The translations under genes were made by a program, and so were the position numbers. A DNA stretch of 64,000 bases from Cytobacillus oceanisediminis. Lineage in GTDB: Bacteria; Bacillota; Bacilli; Bacillales; Cytobacillaceae. The notes beneath the pieces are model-generated. The model did not search any database. It was not told the DNA's origin and saw only the letters and a program-made list of their open reading frames with translations. Below, piece after piece: positions 34,532 through 42,284 of the stretch. The stretch is taken from the NCBI RefSeq assembly GCF_004366035.1, contig NZ_SOEE01000006.1, positions 124,001 to 188,000 of the forward strand, given 5' to 3'. The stretch's first letter is position 1. Each line of letters opens with the position of its first letter.

Positions 34532-35500
34532 TCAATTCCTCATAATGATATAAATCAAATACATAATATAAGAGGCTGCGAGAAAGCCTCCCTCATATTT
34601 TCCTACAGCATAGTGGCTTCTTGAGAATATGAGGAGCACAAATGTGATTAAAATTAAAATCGTAATATCGATGAATATTTTAGGGTCTACAGGGAGCGGT
34701 GATATGGCAGCTGAAGCCCCGAGGACAAACAGAATATTAAAGATATTGCTCCCAACAATATTTCCAAGAGCGATCTCACTTTCTTTTTTTATGGCTGCGG
34801 CGACAGAGGTCACCAGTTCCGGCAGAGAAGTCCCGATGGCAACAATTGTTAAGCCAACCAATGTTTCACTCATTCCCAAAGAGTAAGCAATCTCTGTACT
34901 GCTTCTGACTACCAAATTACCGCCAAAAATAATGGCAGCCAATCCGGCAATCGTCAAAAGACTTTGCTTCGTCCATTGGCCAGCACTTGTCTTAATAGGA
35001 TCAGCCTGGGTACTGCTTCTGCTTTCCCGGGCCACTTCAAATAAATAGTACATGAATACAGCAAAAATCAGCAGCAAAACAAGGCCATCACTGCGTGAAA
35101 CCACATTGCTGCCGATAGAGTCCAAATATGTATCACTAATGAAAATCATAAGTGCTGCTGTGGCAAGCAGAGTAAATGGAATCTCCTTGCGGATGGTGGT
35201 GCTGTCCACTTTCAGGGGAAAAATCATGGCGGTAATGCCGACAACCAGTGTGATGTTAAAAATATTACTGCCGACGACATTCCCAATAGCCACATCGGCA
35301 TTGCCATCCAGTGCTGCCAGAATGCTGACGGTGGCTTCAGGCGAGCTTGTTCCAAACGCAACAATTGTCAGCCCGACCAGCAGCGGAGAAATCTTGAGAA
35401 ACCCGGCAATTTTTGAAGCGCCATCCACAAAGAAGTTTGCCCCTGCGATCAAAAGGGCAAATCCTATGATCAGAAGTAAATATGACACTTTTCGAAGCAC
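34532..35500 (-). CDS. Calcium/sodium antiporter (YrbG family)
   Basis: A 322-aa CaCA-superfamily cation antiporter with the two inverted alpha repeats that hold the ion-binding acids. They are LVGLTIVAFGTSSPEATVS with GNVVGSNIFN in the first half, and LVGLTIVAIGTSLPELVTS with GNIVGSNIFN in the second. About ten membrane helices. Likely exchanges Ca2+ for Na+ or K+. Single gene with its own terminator. Confidence 0.92.
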   Translation of the reverse strand: MLRKVSYLLLIIGFALLIAGANFFVDGASKIAGFLKISPLLVGLTIVAFGTSSPEATVSILAALDGNADVAIGNVVGSNIFNITLVVGITAMIFPLKVDSTTIRKEIPFTLLATAALMIFISDTYLDSIGSNVVSRSDGLVLLLIFAVFMYYLFEVARESRSSTQADPIKTSAGQWTKQSLLTIAGLAAIIFGGNLVVRSSTEIAYSLGMSETLVGLTIVAIGTSLPELVTSVAAAIKKESEIALGNIVGSNIFNILFVLGASAAISPLPVDPKIFIDITILILITFVLLIFSRSHYAVGKYEGGFLAASYIMYLIYIIMRN

Positions 35501-35595
35501 CTCCTAATAATTACTATGATTATCCAATTATGGATTGGATTAAGTAAATCTTCAACTAAATGCCGACGGAAATGTTTTGCCGGCGGCTTCGTTTG

Positions 35596-36318
35596 TTATT
35601 CCGCTTCTTTTTTAAGCTCCTCATACCAGCTCTGAGTTACTGCGGAATTTTTGCTGTTAACAAATATCTGCTCATCCTTGACCTCAATGTATAGTATGGG
35701 CGTATGGTCTTTTTGGATGAATAATAGGCTGCTGCCATAGCCAGTCACTTTGAAATGTCCCTGTGCAAGGGTTGGGAGGCCGATGCCATTTTGTTTCCAG
35801 GTTATTTCAGGCATCTCCTCCAATAATTGTACGGACTTAATATCCCGATAATCCCATTCATCTCCGTACATACCGGAGATTTCAAAAGAATCCTCTGCTA
35901 ATGCCATTTCATAGCCTTTTTGACTGGAGACGGTTAAATAAACGATAGGGCCAAACGTTACAATGAAGAGGATGCTGGCAATTATATAACTGCGTTTTCT
36001 TTTGGCCGGCACTTCATATCTGGATAAGTAGATGAGTCCGCAAAGCAATATGACCAGCATGAAGCCGAATTGCGCTTCGGTTGCGAATCTGAATTCGGTA
36101 AACGAGAGAGGCAGGAGCACAAGCATTCCGATAGCGGTGCCGATGAGCAGGCTGCCAATTTTTTGCGGATACCTTTTTTCTATTAATGTTTCCTTCTCTT
36201 CTTCGGGCCGCGAAGCAAATCCCGAAATGAGCCAATAAGCCTTTTTGAACCTTACAGCCCACCCGAGAATCAGGAAGAGTGCGATCACTGCAATCTTTGT
36301 AATGACAAGTCCGATCAT
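35596..36318 (-). CDS. DUF3784/PH-like membrane protein of unknown function
   Basis: A 240-aa protein. A first helix with a KKAYWLISGF motif (~2-40) resembles DUF3784. Three further helices lie between ~50 and ~130. The ~100-residue cytoplasmic tail looks like a bacterial PH domain (SFEISGMYGDEWDYRDIKSV ... FKVTGYGSSLLFIQ). ATG 36318 follows AAGGAGG, so the longer reading frame to 36369 is rejected. Function unknown. Confidence 0.78.
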   Translation of the reverse strand: MIGLVITKIAVIALFLILGWAVRFKKAYWLISGFASRPEEEKETLIEKRYPQKIGSLLIGTAIGMLVLLPLSFTEFRFATEAQFGFMLVILLCGLIYLSRYEVPAKRKRSYIIASILFIVTFGPIVYLTVSSQKGYEMALAEDSFEISGMYGDEWDYRDIKSVQLLEEMPEITWKQNGIGLPTLAQGHFKVTGYGSSLLFIQKDHTPILYIEVKDEQIFVNSKNSAVTQSWYEELKKEAE

Positions 36319-36432
36319 GGGAAAAACCTCCTTACTATTCTTACGGAGAAAACCGCAGTTTTGTTTCATATTTGGTATAATAATAAGACAGTTTCTTTAA
36401 AAAAATGTATTGAAATAAGGGGAGGACCATCC

Positions 36433-36657
36433 TTGAAAGGCAAAAATATTTTGTTTTATATATTGCTGGTACTTTTGCTCACTACCGTTGTCAGCATTGT
36501 CATGGGCTACTATAACTTCGGCTTTGGGGTAGGATTTCTGTTCGCATTTCTGTCTCTTTCCACAGGATATTTCTATTCCATGAAAAACCGCGAATATATG
36601 CATCAGAATTATCATGCCGATTATGTGGACCGCTTAAAGAACGATAAAAAGATCTAA
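36433..36657 (+). CDS. 74-residue two-helix membrane protein
   Basis: A TTG start at 36433 lies 7 nt after AGGGGAGG. The product has two membrane helices (~5-26 and ~31-47) and a polar C-terminal tail (MKNREYMHQNYHADYVDRLKN). The stop is followed closely by the exonuclease gene. Function unknown; composition supports a real gene. Confidence 0.65.
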   Translation: MKGKNILFYILLVLLLTTVVSIVMGYYNFGFGVGFLFAFLSLSTGYFYSMKNREYMHQNYHADYVDRLKNDKKI

Positions 36658-36681
36658 TAGTGGTTCCGCTGGCATTCAGCA

Positions 36682-36720
36682 CTCCTCTATTATATGCTTA
36701 ATTTAAAATGAATAGAGGAG
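36682..36720 (+). promoter_or_regulatory. Hairpin that would sequester the exonuclease ribosome binding site
   Basis: CTCCTCTATT (36682-36691) is the exact reverse complement of AATAGAGGAG (36711-36720), with a 19-nt loop. The 3' arm contains the AGAGGAGG binding site of the gene starting at 36728. Confidence 0.45.
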
Positions 36721-36727
36721 GCTGGCC

Positions 36728-37336
36728 ATGAGAAACCAGGAAAAGATGGGGCTGCTGCTGGATGTGGAGACGACGGGTCTTGGACCAAATTCCGATGAAA
36801 TTATCGAACTGGCATTAAAGCTGTTTTCGTACCATGCGGATACTGGGGAAATCCTTGATATTAAGGATAAAGCTGCATTCCTGCGGGAGCCCATTAGCAA
36901 ATCGGCCAAAAATAATTACAGCCGCGCTTTCAGGGTCCACGGAATTCCTTATGAAGCTGTCAGCGGTAAAAGCTTTGATGATATCAAAATAAAAAAATAT
37001 TTCTTTCATGCCGATTCTGTTTTCGCTCATAATGCATCCTTTGACCGCAGTTTTTTATACCGGATGTATCCTGAAGACATCAACGAATTAAAATGGTATT
37101 GCACGATGAGAAGTGTCCCATGGAAGGAATACGGTTATACAGACAGCAAGCTGCTGACGCTCCTTCAGTCCCATCAGATTGCAGAAAGCCAGACGCATAG
37201 GGCCATGGATGATATTACATACCTCTTAGAACTGCTGAAAAAAACAAATCCTGCCGGGGATTTCTATATGCGTGATGTTCTGGCAAAAGGTCCGATGAGA
37301 AAATACCAGCCCGCCGTTCAGGGCCGGTTTGGTTAA
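36728..37336 (+). CDS. DEDDh 3'-5' exonuclease (DnaQ/PolC-epsilon-like)
   Basis: A 202-aa exonuclease of the DEDDh group. ExoI is LLLDVETTGLG (D and E ligands), ExoII is FAHNASFDRSFL, and ExoIII is HRAMDDITYLLELL with the HxxxxD catalytic pair. It is a stand-alone proofreading-type or RNA/DNA-trimming enzyme with no polymerase domain. ATG 36728 follows GAGGAGG. Partner and substrate are not known. Confidence 0.88.
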   Translation: MRNQEKMGLLLDVETTGLGPNSDEIIELALKLFSYHADTGEILDIKDKAAFLREPISKSAKNNYSRAFRVHGIPYEAVSGKSFDDIKIKKYFFHADSVFAHNASFDRSFLYRMYPEDINELKWYCTMRSVPWKEYGYTDSKLLTLLQSHQIAESQTHRAMDDITYLLELLKKTNPAGDFYMRDVLAKGPMRKYQPAVQGRFG

Positions 37337-37350
37337 AAGGCAATACAGAA

Positions 37351-37376
37351 AAAGAGTGCACTCAGGCACTCTTTTT
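37351..37376. terminator. Bidirectional terminator
   Basis: AAAGAGTGC (37351-37359) pairs with GCACTCTTT (37366-37374), 6-nt loop, between convergent genes. Confidence 0.85.
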
Positions 37377-37391
37377 TAAATTTCTCTTTGT

Positions 37392-38642
37392 TTATTCACT
37401 CAGCAGGGGCAGTATGATTTTCACTGTCGTTCCCTTGCCAATATCACTATCATATTCAATCGTTCCTTGCATTTCACGGATGATTTTGTTCGTAACCATG
37501 CTGCCAAGGCCTGTTCCCTTAGTCTTTGTTGTATAAAAAGGCAGTCCGATATTCTCTAATTGCTCGGATGTCATGCCCCGGCCATTATCTGCAATGGTTA
37601 TATGAACCGTGTTGTGAAAATAATCTGCAGAGGTGAAAATTTGAATCCTTCCCTTTTCCGGAACTGATTCTATACCATTCTTGATCACATTCATGATGGC
37701 CTGTTTTAGGTGGTGTTCATCTCCCTGCACATAAAAAGGCCCTTTATCCGCGTACTCAATCACCACATTGGAATAAGAAGCAAGCGGCCTCATGAGCAGT
37801 ACGCAATCCTGAATCACGTCATGCAGGGGGACATTAGCCAGATGGAATTGCTCGGGCTTTGAGACTTTTAAATAGTTCGTAATGATGCTGTTTGTACGAT
37901 CCAATTCCTCAATAATGAGCGGGGAGAACTTTTTTAAGCTTTCATCCGCCGTATCCTGGCTCAAATATTGAATGAAGCCCCTCACAGTGGATAAAGGATT
38001 TCTGATTTCATGTGCGATGGAAGCTGCCAGCTGGCCGACCATTGTCAGCTTATCCATATACATCATTTCACTGATCTGTTTATTCGTTCTGAAAAGATTT
38101 TCGATGACAAAAATAAGAGCAATAAATGTCAGGTAAAACGCTGCGAAGTAAGTCAGGTAAAAGAATGTATCCAGGAAAATGACGGCTGTAGAAATGATGG
38201 ATATATATAAGTAAAAATAAAAGAATAGAATGAAAGAACCAGTCACCACCCGATGGCTGGAATTAAGAAACACTCGTCTTAGGGAAAGGGTAATCACAAA
38301 TGCCAGAATGGAAACCAAAATTCCAATATAAATGAACTGTCCGCCAATTAAAAAGCGGGTAATGACGGTACTTAGCATCACAATAGATCCGGGAAGCCAT
38401 CCTGTATACAGCGTCACGATCATGATTGCGACCATGCGCAAATCAAAATGGGTTTCCCCCAGCGTTTCAATTGGATAAAACATGCACAAAAGTGCTCCGA
38501 ATGAGCCGAGAAGTCCGTAAATCAATTTTTGTTTAAGAGTAAGAGGGGTCTTTGTCTGATATGGAAAAAACAAATTCCCGTTAAACGTAAATGAAAAAAG
38601 TATTGTAATGTTTACTAGTAAAGGCTTGATCAGTGTAACCAA
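37392..38642 (-). CDS. KinB-like membrane sensor histidine kinase, second copy
   Basis: A 416-aa kinase with six or more membrane helices of the 5TM-LYT type (DLRMVAIMIVTLYTGWLPGS). The phosphoacceptor helix is AASIAHEIRNPLSTVRGFI and the HATPase boxes are NVIKNGIESV, DNGRGM and KGTGLGSMV. The TTG start at 38642 follows GGGAGGAGA. Like the kinase at 21962 it has no partner regulator nearby and looks like a phosphorelay kinase. Two such genes in 17 kb would offer separate inputs into sporulation (inference). Confidence 0.87.
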   Translation of the reverse strand: MVTLIKPLLVNITILFSFTFNGNLFFPYQTKTPLTLKQKLIYGLLGSFGALLCMFYPIETLGETHFDLRMVAIMIVTLYTGWLPGSIVMLSTVITRFLIGGQFIYIGILVSILAFVITLSLRRVFLNSSHRVVTGSFILFFYFYLYISIISTAVIFLDTFFYLTYFAAFYLTFIALIFVIENLFRTNKQISEMMYMDKLTMVGQLAASIAHEIRNPLSTVRGFIQYLSQDTADESLKKFSPLIIEELDRTNSIITNYLKVSKPEQFHLANVPLHDVIQDCVLLMRPLASYSNVVIEYADKGPFYVQGDEHHLKQAIMNVIKNGIESVPEKGRIQIFTSADYFHNTVHITIADNGRGMTSEQLENIGLPFYTTKTKGTGLGSMVTNKIIREMQGTIEYDSDIGKGTTVKIILPLLSE

Positions 38643-38690
38643 TAGTCTCCTCCCAGTATAATCAAATCTAGTGAAAAGGATCTATCCCTA

Positions 38691-38885
38691 TTAACGTAAA
38701 ATTTGTTTTACCCGACCAACCTGTCCATCTTCAAGTCTCACTTTAATACCGTGCGGGTGAGATGGTGACTTTGTTAGAATGTCTTTCACGACTCCTTCAG
38801 TCAGCACACCTGTCCGCTGATCCTTTTTAAGAACAATTTTTACTTTTAATCCAGGCGCGATTGCAGCGCGATTCTGCCCTTCCAT
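38691..38885 (-). CDS. ywbE: YwbE-family small protein (DUF2196)
   Basis: A 64-residue beta-rich protein with the YwbE signature (IAPGLKVKIVLKKDQRTG, GVVKDILTKSPSHPHGIKV, VGRVKQIL). Widespread in Firmicutes; function unknown. Its ATG overlaps the stop of the upstream 62-aa gene by one base (TAATG), so the two are coupled. Confidence 0.9.
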   Translation of the reverse strand: MEGQNRAAIAPGLKVKIVLKKDQRTGVLTEGVVKDILTKSPSHPHGIKVRLEDGQVGRVKQILR

Positions 38886-39073
38886 TACACACCCGTCCGT
38901 TTCCGCTGATTATTGGTCTTCTTTGTCTGCTGGCTTTTCAATGCTTTCGCCGATTTAACCGGAGTATTATTGAACTTTCCGCCTGCCTGCTCTTGTTTTT
39001 TATTCATAAGCTGCTGTTTCATTGCTTCTTTTAGACTGATTTTTTTTCGATCATTGTCTTCTATATGAGTCAT
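38885..39073 (-). CDS. Small basic protein coupled to ywbE
   Basis: A 62-residue, lysine- and glutamine-rich, probably disordered protein (SLKEAMKQQLMNKKQEQ, ending KKTNNQRKRTGV). AAGGAGA is just upstream of ATG 39073. Its stop codon overlaps the ywbE start. I do not recognise a family. The charge suggests nucleic-acid contact, but that is only a guess. Confidence 0.65.
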   Translation of the reverse strand: MTHIEDNDRKKISLKEAMKQQLMNKKQEQAGGKFNNTPVKSAKALKSQQTKKTNNQRKRTGV

Positions 39074-39291
39074 GTTAGAGTCTCCTTTATCTACATATCC
39101 CTCTATTATAAATCATTAAACAGTTAAAGGAAATTTCCCAGAGAAATAATCTTTTTACCTGTAACTTTTCAGAAAAATAAGTCTTTTATACCACGAGAAA
39201 TCTTATCAAACCATCCCTTGGTCATATTTAGAAAATACTGAATATTTTGTACTATTTAGATTACAGAAATAGATTATAGGGAGTGAGTCAA

Positions 39292-41118
39292 TTGTTAAAA
39301 GTTCTATCAACTTCAGCTTTATCACTTGCTTTAGCAGGAAGTGCCGTTTTTGCAGGAGTGGGACCGGCAGATACTCAGGCCAAGCAGGAAAGTAAGCATC
39401 AAATCAGTCTTGCCCATCATGTAGGTGCATCGCCGGAGCTTGCTGCAAAGGCGAAGGAATTGGGGATTGATCTATCAAAAGTGGATCCGGCTGAGAAAGC
39501 AGCCATGGCAGGTGCAAAATTCCAGCAGCCTGGTGACAATCATGTTGCGTATAGGGAAGCAACAGGGGATATACCGGTTCTGGTTCTTCTCGCAAAGTAT
39601 CCGGATGGTGATGAGCCGGTCGGTGATATGCCTGGACAAGTTCCAGCTGAGTATTATGAGGATTTAATTTTTGGAACAGAGTATAATCCTTATGAGCTTC
39701 CTCAATTCCAGAAATATGATGGTGAGAGTGTTCCAAAGGACCGCACGATGCAAAACGCTTATAAAGAATCCAGCTATGGAAAAACCAACCTGGTCCGCAA
39801 GGAAAACACTGAATTTGTCTGGGTAGAGATGCCAAAAGGTGCATCATACTACTTGGATCAGGAAGGCACATATGCTGAAAACGGTACATACGTTAATGGC
39901 AACGTGAATGGGGATGCCCATACAGGCGAATTCATCCGTGATTTGCTGAAAGCGGCAGACGAGCAGGTTGACTTCTCAAAGTATGCCGAGGATGGAGAAG
40001 TGCCTAATATCTTCGTAATTCATGAAGGTACAGGAGCTGAATTCAGCCGTGACCCGGCGCAGTTCTGGTCTCATAAGTGGAATATCCTTAGTGCGCTTTA
40101 CTATGGCAAATACTATGAAACTGGGAAGCCGGCACCAGCAGAAGAAGGAATGGCTGAAGATGCCTGGATTAATAAAACCGTTGCAGAAGATATGACCTAC
40201 GATGGAGTGATTGTAAACAACTACAATATCCAGCCGGGCATCGGCGGAAACGTTGCCGGTTTTGATGCAGCTACAAATACTTACAAAGAAGAAGCAAAAA
40301 CGGGTCCATTCCCGGCACAAACAGGGGTTTATGCCCATGAGTTCGGACATGCGTTAGGATTGCCTGATTTCTATGATACGGTTTACAGCTCTGAAGGTGT
40401 AGGAAATTACTCGATGATGGCGGGCGGCTCCTGGATGCGCTACCCGGATGCTGCTGCATATGCCGGAAACTCTCCGACTCACTTTGATCCGTTCTCTAAG
40501 ATTTTCTTAGGATGGGTAAATCCGATTGAAGTGAAGCCTGAAGACGGCATGCAGGAAATTACACTGCCGGCAATCAATAAAGCCGATGCAAACAATGGCA
40601 TCGTCAAAATGGAAGTGCCGGGCTCTAACGGAACAGAGTACTTCCTATTCGAAAACGTTCAGCAGGATGGATTCAACAAGGGCTTAGTCCGCCAGGGGGC
40701 CGATTCTAAAGGATTAATGGCATGGCATGTAGATGAAAACATCATCAACCTGTACCAGACTGCCGGCTTCCGTCCGAATAACGTGGAAAACTGGATGAAC
40801 AAACGCTTCCAGTATAACCAGTCTGAAACAGCAAGTGATGGTACAGTTGTAACTCACTACGGCCTATCTGTTCTTCAGGCTGATGGCAAGTATGACTTGG
40901 AGAAAAATCTAAACCGCGGAGATGCAGGTGATTTCTTCAAAACTGGAGGGAAAATCACACCTGTATCCGGAAATGTTCACACCGGTTCTTACTACTTCTG
41001 GAAGGGCAATAGCTCAACGCCAGCTGATTCCGGAATCCATGTAACAGATATTAAAGAAAATGCCGATGGATCCATCACAGCGAAATTCTACTATAATACA
41101 AACAGCAGCAAAAAATAA
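39292..41118 (+). CDS. Secreted M6-family metalloprotease (immune inhibitor A-like)
   Basis: A 608-residue secreted protease. The signal peptide is LSTSALSLALAGSAVFAGVG, followed by a propeptide. The zinc site is AHEFGHALGLPDFYD (HEXXH near residues 349-353, plus downstream Asp), and the met-turn region is NYSMMAGGSWM. It is shorter than InhA (~795 aa), so C-terminal domains are reduced. The TTG start at 39292 is spaced 6 nt from AGGGAGTGA; GTG 39283 overlaps that site. Related enzymes degrade host or environmental proteins. Its own terminator follows. Confidence 0.9.
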   Translation: MLKVLSTSALSLALAGSAVFAGVGPADTQAKQESKHQISLAHHVGASPELAAKAKELGIDLSKVDPAEKAAMAGAKFQQPGDNHVAYREATGDIPVLVLLAKYPDGDEPVGDMPGQVPAEYYEDLIFGTEYNPYELPQFQKYDGESVPKDRTMQNAYKESSYGKTNLVRKENTEFVWVEMPKGASYYLDQEGTYAENGTYVNGNVNGDAHTGEFIRDLLKAADEQVDFSKYAEDGEVPNIFVIHEGTGAEFSRDPAQFWSHKWNILSALYYGKYYETGKPAPAEEGMAEDAWINKTVAEDMTYDGVIVNNYNIQPGIGGNVAGFDAATNTYKEEAKTGPFPAQTGVYAHEFGHALGLPDFYDTVYSSEGVGNYSMMAGGSWMRYPDAAAYAGNSPTHFDPFSKIFLGWVNPIEVKPEDGMQEITLPAINKADANNGIVKMEVPGSNGTEYFLFENVQQDGFNKGLVRQGADSKGLMAWHVDENIINLYQTAGFRPNNVENWMNKRFQYNQSETASDGTVVTHYGLSVLQADGKYDLEKNLNRGDAGDFFKTGGKITPVSGNVHTGSYYFWKGNSSTPADSGIHVTDIKENADGSITAKFYYNTNSSKK

Positions 41119-41124
41119 TAGATG

Positions 41125-41159
41125 AAAAATCCGAGCGGGGAGTCCTGCTCGGATTTTTG
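41125..41159. terminator. Bidirectional terminator after the M6 protease
   Basis: AAAATCCGAGC (41126-41136) pairs with GCTCGGATTTT (41147-41157), 10-nt loop, T-run. It also serves the convergent panE-like gene. Confidence 0.85.
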
Positions 41160-41160
41160 T

Positions 41161-42081
41161 TTAAAGACTATTTTTTTCATAAACTTTTAAGTTAGCATAA
41201 ATCGCACCGATAATAGGAGCATCCAAATCCAGCAGCTCAGCTTTTTTCAGCAAATATCCAAAGAAATGATCAGCTTCGATTGCCTGCAGCTTTTCCATAT
41301 CGCGCTGCAGGGAGGATTTCATTTCATAGCCCATTTCTTTTATTTTTTGCACCTGGGCATCTTCAATCCCATCAGCCAGCGGAGCATCCAAGTCCCTCAT
41401 AATGGCAGATGCTTCTCTTAAAACTTCTTTAACCGAATTCAATCCGAATGTCTGATCTCTGATCGGCCCAATTGGAGAGCGGAATAGGGAGGTTACGCCA
41501 GAAAGTGTGGAAATAAACAGGTACTTATGCCACATCTCCTGTTCGATATTTTCGGAGAGGCGGAAGTTTGCTTTTGTACCTGAAAAAGCTTCTTGAAGCT
41601 TCAGGATCCTCTCCGTTTTTTCCCCGGATCGTTCCCCAAAAACAAAGTCATGGACCGGGCTTGTTTGAATCACTTCCCCATTTTCACCAAGAGTGGTTTC
41701 AATAAAGCAAAGGCCGCCAAGAACGTTCGCTTCCCCAAAAGCGGCTGTCAGTTCATCCACATGGGCAATTCCATTTAAGAGAGGAAGAATCAAGGTATTA
41801 CCGCCTGTGTATGGACGGATATCCTTTATAGCACCCTCAAGATGATAGGCTTTTGTAGAGAGCAGGATGACATCGAATGCATCTGCCTTTTCTCCGGACT
41901 GGATCGTTTTCAGCTCAGGAAACGTCATATCCCCATGCACACTTTCCACCAGAAGCCCGTATTTCTCAAGCTGCTGCTTTCTTTTCTCCCTTACCAAAAA
42001 CGTAACATCCTCGCCTTTTTCCAAAAGCCTTCCGCCAAAATAGCCGCCAATGGCTCCGGCTCCGACAACTAGTATCCTCAT
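41161..42081 (-). CDS. 2-dehydropantoate 2-reductase (PanE/ApbA family)
   Basis: NADPH-dependent ketopantoate reductase family member, 306 aa. The N-terminal Rossmann motif is ILVVGAGAIGGYFGGRL. The catalytic region contains the lysine in LLSTKAYHLEG and LPLLNGIAHVDEL. The C-terminal domain has EQEMWHKYLFISTLSGVTSL, with the second conserved lysine in the position typical of PanE, and SSLQRDMEK. ATG 42081 follows AAGGAGG. It could be the true PanE of pantothenate synthesis or a related ketoacid reductase; no other pan genes are nearby. Confidence 0.85.
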   Translation of the reverse strand: MRILVVGAGAIGGYFGGRLLEKGEDVTFLVREKRKQQLEKYGLLVESVHGDMTFPELKTIQSGEKADAFDVILLSTKAYHLEGAIKDIRPYTGGNTLILPLLNGIAHVDELTAAFGEANVLGGLCFIETTLGENGEVIQTSPVHDFVFGERSGEKTERILKLQEAFSGTKANFRLSENIEQEMWHKYLFISTLSGVTSLFRSPIGPIRDQTFGLNSVKEVLREASAIMRDLDAPLADGIEDAQVQKIKEMGYEMKSSLQRDMEKLQAIEADHFFGYLLKKAELLDLDAPIIGAIYANLKVYEKNSL

Positions 42082-42108
42082 TTTATAGTGCCTCCTTAGG
42101 TTAATTGG

Positions 42109-42136
42109 AAAAGTGCACGCATGTACGTGCACTTTT
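42109..42136. terminator. Terminator of the cstA operon
   Basis: AAAAGTGCACG (42109-42119) and CGTGCACTTTT (42126-42136) form an 11-bp stem with a 6-nt loop. It lies one base beyond the stop of the 48-codon gene after cstA. Confidence 0.85.
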
Positions 42137-42137
42137 G

Positions 42138-42284
42138 CTAAGTTAAATAGAAGAATAACCCGATTACAGATGTTACACCAAAAATCAACTTGGCAGGAAG
42201 AGGAAGAGAATCTGTGCCTTTTTCGTTTACTTTCTTCTCTTCCTCAATTACCGTTTCACGGTATTTGGGGCTGCAGCAGCCCAT
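42138..42284 (-). CDS. 48-residue membrane microprotein coupled to cstA
   Basis: The ATG (42284-42282) overlaps the cstA stop codon in the sequence TAATG, a classic coupling arrangement. The product starts MGCCSPKYRETVIEEEKK, has a polar middle, and ends in one hydrophobic helix (LPAKLIFGVTSVIGLFFYLT). The stop is followed at once by a strong terminator, so it is the last gene of the transcript. In enterobacteria a small YbdD/YjiX protein follows CstA/BtsT in the same place, but this sequence does not look like it. Function unknown. Confidence 0.7.
   Translation of the reverse strand: MGCCSPKYRETVIEEEKKVNEKGTDSLPLPAKLIFGVTSVIGLFFYLT

Noticed and set aside
41161-42132. panE start at 42132
   Set aside because: That start lies inside the terminator hairpin of the cstA operon; ATG 42081 follows AAGGAGG.
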